A stretch of DNA of 64,000 bases. Origin: Proteromonas lacertae (taxonomy: Eukaryota > Sar > Bigyra > Opalinata > Proteromonadidae). Positions 35,451-45,570 of the stretch are shown piece after piece. The position numbers and the translations under genes were made by a program. The notes below the pieces were generated by a model. The model worked only from the letters and a program-made list of their open reading frames with translations, had not been told where the DNA came from and ran no database searches. The first letter of the stretch is position 1, and each line of letters starts with the position of its first letter. Location of the stretch: assembly GCA_002245135.1 (NCBI GenBank), contig NGBS01000583.1, forward strand, positions 186,001 to 250,000, read 5' to 3'.

Positions 35451-38400
35451 TTAAATTCCCTTTTCAAATATATCTTTCAAAAATAACCTCAACTTTACTG
35501 ATAAATCTATAAACGGATTTCTATATTTATACACACTTAATACAATTATTCCCTCTAAAAACTCACTATAATTAATTTGATTCTCTTCCAATGCTTCAGC
35601 AATTGGGCCAATATAACACTTTCCTCCTTGTATTTCATAAAATATTCTATTTAATTCATTTTCATTCATACACTCGTTTAGTCTATAATCTAAAATGAAC
35701 TTATTCCATTCATTTTCTTTCAAGATTCTCATTTGACTATTATATAAACATATAATATATAAATACGATGGAATATCTAAATTATCATTTTTGTTCATAA
35801 CACAATACCTTTCATATAAGTTCAACAAGTTTAAACTATTCATTTCCAACTCTTTTTGAATGAAAGGATGTAGTATTTGTTGTCTAAAATCATTAATATC
35901 ACTACTATGACTATATCCAATCAAATCGCGGTATAATAACATTGAGAAGCTTGATAGTAAGTTTTCTTCTGGATATTTTAAATGTGAAATTCTTATTAAT
36001 ATTTCTGTGAATTGTTCAGGTGAAAAATACATTCTTTTCTTTTCATTCTCTTTATTTGTCTTGTTTTTATTATCAAGCGGAACTATACAATAGACATATA
36101 TATAAATATACTAAAATCTCCTTTATAACAAATTCCTCTTCTAATAATCGACCAAATTTGATTCAAATTAACATCACCACCATTATTTAAAATATTACTA
36201 TCTTTTATTAATTTAATTAATCCATAATTATTCAATAACTTTTCATTTCTATAATATCTATATAAATCCTGTAAAGCAACTTCATTATATTCGATTTCCT
36301 TTTCTAAGTCATTCACTTCAGTTATATCACTCAATAAATCTAAACATTTTACACCAGCTTCAACACCAAATGCTTTTCTTTTTCTTCTTACATTTTTTGT
36401 CAATGGTTTTTCATCTTTCATTACTCTTTTCATTTCAAATGCAAATATTGGATATGATTTTCTTAATGCCTCTTTTCCTAATAATCTCCACATTTCCTTT
36501 TCTACTTCATTGTATAATTCACTATATCTACTTCCTTTTTCTCTCATTTCCAATATTGAATCATGCATATTAGCAACTAATTTATCACAAAAACCAATAA
36601 TTCTTCGAAATTCATCTCTTATTAAGGTATAACTATTAAAATATTAATAGTTAAATATATATATATATACTTATGTTGGTTAAAAGCTAATTCTAAATGT
36701 TTATCTTCTAAAAGTTGAAACATTTGAGAATATAATAATATTGATGGTATAATCTTGGGAATTATATTATTAGCTTTATTCTCTTCAATACTCCAGAAAT
36801 CCTCCATTATTGTCATTGGTGGTGGATGTTTAATTAATTCTTCACTACTTTCACCCATACATTCCAAAATATCAAATAATCTCTTTTGACTAACTGATTG
36901 GATTGGTGTAATATCATAATTTGGATATGTTAGGAATAATCTACAAATACTACTCCATATTAATAAAGGATTTGGACTATGAAAATCTATTGGTTCTAAA
37001 TGATGTGAAAATTCTGATATTTCATTATTCCCATCCTTCATTATAAATCGCTTTGGATCTATTGTATTCTTCCATATATTATTCATTGTGTTACAGACTA
37101 CATCAATTCTTTCATCATCTCCTGCTGGTTTTAAATCCTCAGGAATTACTATTGAATAGAATAATAAAAAATATATAATAATATAAATTATACATCCAAT
37201 TGAATGTAGAGCTATTTCTAAATTAATACATAATAAATAAGCTCTATCTCTTGAATGTGCATCAATGAACTGAATATGTGAAAGGTTTGATTTATTCTCA
37301 AATGACATTAGCCATAATTTGATTGAATCTGTAATTGGAGTTGTATCATTTATATTACATAAAGATAAATTCTATAAATAAATATAACACACTATTAAAT
37401 ATACTTGATATCTTAATGCTTCAAAGTTCTCTTTATATTGAACTAAATCTGGATAATATGAGACAATCTATTTCACAGTATATAAACAATCATAATAATA
37501 TACTTTAATCACATTTGACACAACTCTATTAAATATTAAAGTAGTAAGACATCCAACATCACTAAAGGTTCTTATAGTTTTCAATGTCAAATCATGTCTT
37601 GTATTTTCTCTAATTTTCAGTTCCTTTGACAATTGTTCAATGTATCTCATTTCACTCATTTCCATTCTTCTTCTTGTCTCCATTGTAGCAATATATTCAC
37701 TACATAATTCATCTCTTCTTTGATAATTCTTTTGCATTGTTTCTGGATGATCTCTTATCATTTGTTTTGTTAGTTGGATTTGCCTTTCACAATACACTAA
37801 TAAATAATAATAACATTTTATAAATTTATACAATCATAACCTGGTCTTGATGCTCTTCTCCAAGCAACAAAATTCTTATGTTTAACATCATATTCATTTA
37901 TTGGTAAATAGGAAATAACTGCTAATTTGTACCATTGTTTCACTCTTGCTTCATGCTAATTAATAAATAAATAGATAAAATAATAAATACTTGTGATAAT
38001 CGATAATCTTGTAATGCCATTATTATTAATCTTTCTGTTGTACATTCCCACATTTTCTTAGCATACATTACACTTGCAATATCTCTTTTCAATTCTTCTT
38101 TTAAATTATTCACTTCTTCTATTAAATATGCTATTCTATCTCTTATTTTGTTGTTATTATTCATATTATCTTCAATTATCATATAATAGGGAGTACAATG
38201 AATTAATCTACTTAATAAACCACCTAAGTTCAATTTCAATCCTTTATTCACTAATAATGGAATAATTTCATCTTCAAGATCACAATAAATTGCTTTTAAT
38301 AACTCTAAAAACAGTATTTCAAATGGCCTTTGATATTTTGCTATATATAATAATAATAATAACTATACGTTTTAGTGTATGAATAATCATCCATAATAAA

Positions 38401-39501
38401 TCAAATGATAATGCAGTAACAAGTATATTTGGTGATTCTTTACAAAATCGATGTGCTTCGTGTATTTTTACTGGTCCTAAGGATATACATGATTTAAAAC
38501 TTCTAACATCCATTGTATATTGCTCACAGAATTGAATTAACGATTTTGGTACAATATGAGAAATAGAAAGTGGTAATGTTGATAATCGATCTTTATCTTC
38601 TTTTGTTAAAGTACTTCCTATACCTTTATCAGTAGAATATTTATTCTCAAAATAACTGCAATCATATAATTTCTCATCTTCTTCTCTTTCTTTATCTTTT
38701 TTGGTGAAATAATAGTAATTCTTCTTTTCAGAGAGTAATTGTATCTCTTTCTCAATATCAATTGATTCTGTTAAGGGAATTGGGATATTGTTCTTATTTA
38801 CCCATTTTCTTAATCTTCCATTCCATACTCTATCTTTCTTAAATTCTTCAGAATCTATTTCTGATATTACTGGTGAATGACTCATTGTGAAATCAGATTC
38901 TGCAAATTGGTTTGATATACTTGCATTTAATGAATCAGATGAATCAAAATTCTTTATTTCATCACTTTTATTGTTATTTTGTTGCTGTTTTGTTGGTATC
39001 ATTATACTCACACTGTTGGATCTTCTTCTATTTGTACTTATGGGAGTTGTAACTCGATGAATTCTTGCTGATATTGGTCGACTGTTTTGTTTTTCACTTC
39101 TATTCTTCATTACTTGTGTAAAAGACTGTATTGGTGGATGAGGTGTTGGAATTGATCGAGTATTGCGTTTATAGGAAGGTGAGGCAGACTGAGGTCTTTG
39201 TTTTTGAGGTAATGAGATTTTGGGAGTTTCTGAGGCAGATCCAAATGCTTGTAATTTCCTTGAATAGGACATAGAACGAAATGCTAAATTCAATGCCATT
39301 TCATTCTGAGGTTTTTCTGGTAGCAAAGACACAGTTGTTGGTATTTGACTAGAACCCCAGAATTTCTTATTTTTCACTAATATTTCAACATCTCTACTTC
39401 ATAGAATGATATTTATACCCTGCTTTCATCCTCATTTGTTGAATTCGTTGAATACTTTCTGTAGCACTTCTCTGTTTGTTCCTTTGATTTACAGAAGACA
39501 T
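35451..39501 (-). CDS. Large helical protein of unknown function, possibly cilium-associated
   Basis: A long multi-exon gene: ATG 39499-39501, intron 39376-39417, then introns near 38330-38370, 37940-37990, 37800-37840, 37375-37405, 37150-37190, 36640-36672, 36083-36115 and others, all short GTAT introns. The product (about 1,150 residues) has a Ser/Pro/Arg-rich N-terminus and a long helical body with coiled-coil stretches. The C-terminal region reads LIKLIKDSNIL...IWSIIRRGICYKGDF...YFSPEQFTEILIRISHLKYP, a layout that resembles EF-hand-like or p25-alpha-like modules seen in axonemal proteins; this resemblance is by eye and weak. I do not recognise the family. The stop codon sits exactly at the edge of the segmental duplication, so the original C-terminus may have been longer. 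Confidence 0.6.
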
Positions 39502-39755
39502 TTTTAGAAAAATTATAAAAGAGATATAACTAAATTACAGCTATAAAGAAGAAAAACTGTTTTTATTTGAAGAAGAAAACGAATATATTTTTGAAACTAT
39601 TTTTATAAATTCAAAATATCTCATGAACTAATGATAAAAATTATGATTAAATATCATAAAATATATTATTATTAGAAAATTCAATTGTGGGTAATATCAA
39701 ATCATTACAAAAAACCATATATCATAAATTATTATTATTTATTTGACTAATTTCT
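39502..39755. promoter_or_regulatory. Upstream region of the large helical gene and 3' region of the LITAF gene
   Basis: About 250 bp of AT-rich sequence with no gene. In sense for the minus-strand gene it includes GTTTCAAAAATATATTCGTT around 39575-39595, another case of the CGTTT box close to a start codon. Confidence 0.35.
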
Positions 39756-40491
39756 TTAAACAGTACGTTTTAGTCCCCTTCCTATCATTCTTCGGCATTG
39801 AGCACATCTATGAACTCTACAAGACAAATATAATTAATAGTAAATATACGGTGTTGAATATTTCTCAAAACAACAACACCATAAAATAGGAATAAACCAT
39901 CCAAATACCAAGTACCAAAAATTCACACCACTAGATTCTTCAAAATCTACAACTGTTAAACCATTATAATTACACGTTGTACATGTTGCTATTACTGGAA
40001 AAAATGGAAGTGATTGAAACTCTTCTATACGATGATAAGCAGGTTGAACTGCTGGAAGTGCTGGAATTTTTGGAACTTTTAATCCAACTTGTTTGAGAGT
40101 TTCAAGTGGTTGTTTCACACTATTCACATCATATTTCTTCTTCTGTACTACTTTTTTAATTACTTTTACTTTCTTTTGAATTTTTGGTTTAATTATTACT
40201 GTTTCTTCCACCTCTTTCTCTTCTTCTTCCTCATCTTCAGGTTGTTCTACGTTATCATCTTCTATAGAAGTTATAGAATTAAAATTAGCTTACCGTTTCC
40301 TATATACTGTTTATCTTCATTATCTACACAATCTAAATCATCATCACCAACTATGTAAATCAATGATACTAATTAATACATGTATGAATAGTTTCATCAT
40401 CTTCTTCCACTTCATCATCTCTAGTTGAAGCAATTGATTGTTCTCTGCTTTTGATTATTTTTGATTTTATGCTATTTCTTCTTCTTCTCAT
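39756..40491 (-). CDS. LITAF-domain protein
   Basis: Four exons: ATG 40489-40491, introns 40351-40379, 40262-40293 and 39817-39849, stop 39756-39758. The N-terminal half is acidic then Lys-rich (KKVKVIKKVVQKKK). The C-terminal part is a LITAF/SIMPLE zinc domain: CTTCNYNG, a hydrophobic insertion (FWYLVFGWFIPILWCCCF), then HRCAQCRRMIG, so the CxxC...HxCxxC zinc ligands are present with the membrane-embedded amphipathic helix between them. Family role: monotopic anchoring on the cytosolic face of late endosome/lysosome membranes and recruitment of sorting factors. The intron before the second CxxC supplies the ligands, which supports that join. Divergent from EFL1 with a CCGTTTCATT box between the two starts. 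Confidence 0.85.
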
Positions 40492-40625
40492 TATGTGTAT
40501 CAATTTCTAATCTCAAAGCTGTAATTCTTGTTTTTTAAAAAATTGATAAAAACAATCCGTTTCATTCATTTCTATTTTGAAAGAATGCTTATAACAACCG
40601 CAAACAAGCGAATTAGAGATTGAAA

Positions 40626-41717
40626 ATGCGTATTCGAGCTTTACCAATTCCTCGTTTATTAACATTATATTTACAAAATCATGAGAATGAATTAAGTAAT
40701 CTATTATTGAATGTAGATAAATTGATAGATATAAAAGAAAATGCCTATTATTTAGAATTGAAGAAAGAATTTGAAAAGAATAATTATTTAGACGAATTTA
40801 ATTCAATTTTATCATTTGGTCCAAAACGAATAGGTCCAAATATCTTAATAAATAAGACTGATGAAAGAAATATAAATATTTGGAATAATAATCTAATGAA
40901 AACAGAGAAAGTCGAATTAAATGATTTAAATAACAATTTATTAGAAAAATACATAAGTTCAATAATTGATGGATTTCAGATAGCTTGTTTGAATGGTCCA
41001 TTATGTGAAGAGCCAATGTGGGGAGTATGTTTTGTGTTAGAAGAGTTGATTGATCCTTCTTCTACTTATATAAAAGAAAATAATAAAGAAGATGATGAAA
41101 TTGGTTTATTATCATCAAATGATAATAATGTAAATACAAATACAAATCCATTATCTCCTTGTGTTTCAGTTTGTTCAAGTGAAATGAGTAATAATAATAA
41201 TATTGATAGTTATGGAAGTTTATCTGGTCAAATAATCAGTCGAAGTAAAGAATGTTGTCGAAATGCCTTTCTAAATTGTTCAAATCGATTAGTAGAAAGA
41301 TATTTAAAATGTGAATTACAATGTAATGCTGATGAATTGGGTAAATTATATGGAGTGATAAATAAGAAGCGAGGTAAAGTGATTAGTGAAGATATTTGGG
41401 AAGGAACAAATATCTTTAATATAAGTGCATTAATTCCAATGAATGAATCATTTGGCTTAGCAACTGCATTGATAGATGCTACAAGTGGAGGTGCAAGTCA
41501 TCCTCAACTATTATTTTCTCATTGGGAAATATTAGATATAGATCCTTATTTTAAACCAACCTCTGAAGAAGATATAGAAGAATATGGATGTGAATATGGA
41601 GAAAAGAATTTAGCTAAAATATTGGTAGATGAAGTGAAGATTCGAAAAGGATTATTAAGTGATAGAAAAATAATCCAAGATGCTGAGAAACAAAGAACAT
41701 TATCCAAAAAGAAATAA
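40626..41717 (+). CDS. EFL1/Ria1 C-terminal domains as a separate gene, GTPase part absent
   Basis: About 363 residues in a single exon matching the C-terminal third of elongation factor-like GTPase 1: FGPKRIGPNILIN, DGFQIACLNGPLCEEPMWGVCF, CELQCNADELGKLYGVINKKRGKV, EGTNIFNISALIPMNESFGLA, QLLFSHWEILDIDPYF, AEKQRTLSKKK. EFL1 with SBDS releases eIF6 from 60S subunits; these segments are its EF-2-like domains IV and V. The usual N-terminal GTPase and domains II-III (over 600 residues) are missing: upstream lies the divergent LITAF gene. The ATG at 40626 starts right at RIRALPIP, a normal internal boundary of the family. Either a split gene with the N-terminal half elsewhere or a truncated copy; the intact frame argues for function. 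Confidence 0.88.
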   Translation: MRIRALPIPRLLTLYLQNHENELSNLLLNVDKLIDIKENAYYLELKKEFEKNNYLDEFNSILSFGPKRIGPNILINKTDERNINIWNNNLMKTEKVELNDLNNNLLEKYISSIIDGFQIACLNGPLCEEPMWGVCFVLEELIDPSSTYIKENNKEDDEIGLLSSNDNNVNTNTNPLSPCVSVCSSEMSNNNNIDSYGSLSGQIISRSKECCRNAFLNCSNRLVERYLKCELQCNADELGKLYGVINKKRGKVISEDIWEGTNIFNISALIPMNESFGLATALIDATSGGASHPQLLFSHWEILDIDPYFKPTSEEDIEEYGCEYGEKNLAKILVDEVKIRKGLLSDRKIIQDAEKQRTLSKKK

Positions 41718-43539
41718 TTTATTATTTTTATTTTTATGATTATTTGTGAATTGAAAAACAAAACAAACACAATATATTAGTGATAGAAATTCACTATTTA
41801 TGGAATATTAATGTTGTTTATAACATTGATGCTTGTTCTGTACAAGCTATTCCATAATATCCTTCGAAACAAGTGCATGTTCCTGTTGTTCTATCACATA
41901 AGCCATTTCTACTACATTCTAATGGAGGAATTCCATCAACTGTAGCTTCAACTGGGCCATTAACATCTGGTACTAATGGTTTGTAATCTGGATTTGAACT
42001 ACCTGGCTCTACTTTAGCTGGACTAGGATTAGCACCTGTTACAGCTGCTATAGTTTTTAAATTCAATTGATCAATTGTCATTCCATGATATCCACTTCCA
42101 CAATTACCACACCATTCTTCATTTGGAGTTTTTCCATCTAATTCTTTGGATGTGATAATTCTGATTGGATTTTGTTTTCCTGTTTGTTGATTTCCAAAAT
42201 TAATAGTGGCTGTTATTTTATGATCTGCATTTTCATATTTAACATCAACTGAAGCAACATCAATAACACCAACTGGTAAACTATAAATTGCATCTTCCCA
42301 ACCTAAGATTAAACCTTGGCCATCAGCAGCAGCAGCAGTAGAACCACATTTGCCTCCATTTGTTACACCCACTGATGCTGTATCTCCTTTACTTTGACAT
42401 GTTACACAAAAAGCATCACTATACCAAATTCGATTGAATTGATCTGTATATTCTAAATAAGCCATACAGTCTTTTGGTGTTGGTGCTGGTACAGCTGTTG
42501 CATCTTGTGTTATTGTAATAGTTTGTGTTGATTTGGATGGACTATCACAATCACTATTCTCTACATAACCACTTGGACATTTCTTTTCACTACAGTCAAA
42601 TCCACGATATTCTCCATCACAAACACAAACATAACTATTATCAGCATCCCAACCATTATAATTACTCTTTTGAGGTTTATCTTTATTAATTTGACTTAAA
42701 TCATTCTCATAGAAACTTCCACTGTGACTGTCTTCATTCAATCCTAACATCTTTACAGATGTACAAACTCCATGACCATTACAGTTGTTTGGACAACTTA
42801 ATCTGTCACAACTTACTCCTTCAAAACCACCAAAACATTTACAAACACCACTTGTTCTATCACAACTACCTTGTCCACTACATTCTAAACTTGCTCTGTT
42901 TGGTAATGAAGCATAGTTATCTGGAGCTTGAGTTGGATCAACATAACTATGACCATAAGGACAGCTTCCTATTCAAATATTATCATTTTTATTAATATAC
43001 TGCTACTGCAATCACCTTCTAACCACCCTGGGAAGCAACTACAAACTCCTCCTTTACCACAACTTCCATGACCACTACACATGTTTGGACATGAGGCAGC
43101 CATCAAATAATTCACCAATAATAAGCAAATTACTGATTTCTTTATCTCAAATCGCATTTTTATGAAAATTACTTAATTCAAAGAAGATCTTTCAAACTAT
43201 TTTGAAAATATCCAATTAAACTATTCTTTATACTCTAATTGTTATTCTTATTGGTTATCTGAGTTATTTTTGATTAGTATCCAATCAAAAAATGATTTTA
43301 AATATTTTGAAGTTTCAAAATATTAATCCGTTTCAATTGAATATTTTGATTGTCAATATCTCATCAAATACTCATTATTTTGTTATTTTATAACTCAACA
43401 TAAACAATTACAACACAAAAAAACAAAATTTATTTATATTTACACTGGACCATTAACTATATTCTTGAATTCGATCCATTTACCATCAAATGTCTGTTTA
43501 TATATCCTTATATGATTGTCATCAAAAGAAGCATATATT
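41655..43539. repeat. Segmental duplication, source copy (1885 bp)
   Basis: Direct repeat of 33596-35450, about 8 kb apart. Here both flanking genes (EFL1 and SEH1) continue across the boundaries, so this is the ancestral location. Non-coding parts match almost base for base (one extra A noted near 43425); differences concentrate in four coding patches. Confidence 0.95.
41818..43157 (-). CDS. Secreted EGF-like/tenascin-type protein, copy B
   Basis: Exons 43001-43157 and 41818-42968 with an intron at 42969-43000. Same signal peptide and EGF-like modules as copy A. Differences from A lie in four patches: near 42690 (NDLSQINKDK versus SALERIDSSK), near 42490 (DATAVPAPTPKD versus DTTVSPTPTAKD), near 42340-42390 (TASVGVTNGGKCGST versus KTANYGLCGST) and near 41935-42065, where about 40 residues are essentially unrelated. 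All differences keep the frame. Secreted, with a likely extracellular or surface-coat role (inferred). Gene order EFL1-EGF-SEH1 is the original one. Confidence 0.85.
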
Positions 43540-44393
43540 ATATTTCCTAATACATTCCATTGCAATTTTCTAGCTTTACTCTTACAATCCAAAGTTTCTA
43601 ATACATCTAATTTCTCATCTTTATATTTATAAATCACAATTTTATCATCATAACTAGCTGCAATTCTATGATATAATCTACCAATAGTAGGTGCCCAAGC
43701 AATATCAATAACAGGCGGTGTAATAATTGTTGTAGCTATTTTGTTTTTATATTCAAAAATCTATTTGATAAGAATTATTATTTCTTATACTGATATTTCT
43801 GTTTCACTTCCTATTGCAATTACTTTTTTAGCTCCTCGCTGTTTACACCATGAGATACAAGTCAATGGACTTTTAGATATAATCTGTTCACTGTCATGAT
43901 CCCAATTTCGAGATACACTATTCTCTGATTTATAAAATCGAATTGAACCATCTTGAGAAGCAGTAGCCTATTTGAAACAATAAAATATTTATTGATATAC
44001 TAATATAGCACAATCTCCAGTAGGACAAAACTCTAAATCATTCACTATACTCTTTGAATCAGCTGTGACATATTTCTTATTCCATTTTTGTTCTGCTAAA
44101 GACTGTTCCCATATTATAGCTACTTTGTCCAAACCACATGAAGCTAGAATCAAGCCTTGTTGTACTGGGCACCAAGAGATTTTTAACACTGCTGCACTAT
44201 GAGCATCCCATTTACTATCAAAAGCCCATGTATTATCATCATTTTTGTGGTAAATAGATATTTTATGATCAGAAGAGCATATTGCCATTCTATCTCCATT
44301 TGAATTGATTTCAATATCATGAATGAAATCTTCATGAGTTGTTGGGATAGTCTAAATAGTTATATTACAAAATAATACAGAAGCTGCTGACAT
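43440..44393 (-). CDS. SEH1: SEH1-like nucleoporin / GATOR2-type WD40 protein
   Basis: Four exons: ATG 44391-44393, introns 44352-44378 (27 nt), 43968-44000, 43761-43790; stop 43440-43442. The product (about 288 residues) is a six-bladed WD40 protein. Diagnostic stretches: HEDFIHDIEINSNGDRMAICSSD at the start, WDAHSAAVLKISWCPVQQGLILASCGLDK, ATASQDGSIRFY, CISWC, and a final blade ending FKNIVNGPV, as in SEH1 proteins. SEH1 belongs to the Nup84/Nup107 Y-complex of the nuclear pore and to the SEA/GATOR2 complex on lysosomes. SEC13 is the alternative, but the HEDFIHD start and the NG-P end favour SEH1. Its 3' end was copied to 35340-35450. Confidence 0.85.
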
Positions 44394-44465
44394 TTTGAAA
44401 ATTTAATTTTTCAAAGAATCAAGCCTTGTCAAGTTTTTCAGTTTCACTTTTTTTTAAAGTTTATA

Positions 44466-45461
44466 ATGAAACGTATAATGTTTGTGAATTATATTTCATT
44501 AGCAAGTAGAAATTCATCTAATAGAAAAAGAGTGAATGATTCAGAAGTATAACTCCAATACATAAAAATTTATAGAATACAAGATTGGTTCATAGTCCTA
44601 TACAAAACACATCAAAACCTATAACTGCTTTTGAAGAATTTTCTCCTAGTCAGCCTATACCTCAGAGATATGAAGTATTTTGTGTTTTTTATAACATTTA
44701 GACTGTATTAGACAAACGAAGACATTCTAAAAGACAAGTTGATAAAAGTCCAGTTAGATCACGTATTTTATTTATTGTTTTTATTATAAATAGCTGAACA
44801 ATTAAAGAAAGACTATCCATTTTTACAAGAAGAAAGTGAAAGAGAAGTAGAACCACAACCACAATCTTCAAAGAAGGTAATAAAGAAAGGATCAATAGAA
44901 GCATTACAAAATGAACATCAAGAAGCTTTAGATCTATTAAAGGAATTAGAAATGGATATAGAATCAAGAAAAGAGCATTTTCAAGAATTAGGATTAGAGA
45001 AACAATTGCCGTTTAGAAATATACCAAAAACAACAAATAATAGAACTTCAGTTTCATCATCAACATCATCATCTTTTTCTAATTTATCAAAAAAAACTAA
45101 AGCAAGATCACAATCAACACAACCAGCAGTAAAACCAACTAGAAGTGTTAATCCTAGTAAATATGGTAATAAGAAAGATATGATGATGATGGATGATATG
45201 AATGAACAACAACAACAACAACAACAACAAAGACAAACAAAACCACCAATTCAAGTTGAAAGAAGACCAAATAAAGCTGAACTAATGGCTGCAATGTTAC
45301 TACCAACTGTACCTAGAGGAAATGACAGAATGAAACAGACCAGTTCATTGCCTACATTGGTGAAACCTGAAACAAGAAAAAATGCAACTTTAATCTCTGG
45401 AGGACCTGGCGGTTGGAGTTCTGATGAAGAAGAGGAAGATGGAAGTGGTCCAGAAGCTTAA
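44466..45461 (+). CDS. Disordered protein of unknown function with a poly-Gln tract
   Basis: Five exons joined through introns 44473-44502, 44547-44575, 44675-44701 and 44763-44793; first exon codes only two full residues. About 290 residues, rich in Ser, Lys, Arg and Gln. A short predicted helix (SIEALQNEHQEALDLLKELE) is followed by Ser-rich linkers, a run of eight Gln (CAA repeats at about 45206-45230), a conserved-looking patch (NKAELMAAMLLPTVPRG) and an acidic tail GGPGGWSSDEEEEDGS. I do not recognise it. Divergent from SEH1 with ~70 bp between start codons. The trinucleotide tract could vary in length. Confidence 0.65.
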
Positions 45462-45570
45462 TTAGAATGTTTTTATATTTAATCTATATGTTTATATTCC
45501 TTTTTTTATTTTTTTGGTTATTGAAAATTTAATCGAAAATTTCCCCTTTTTATTTTCGTTTTTGATTTTT

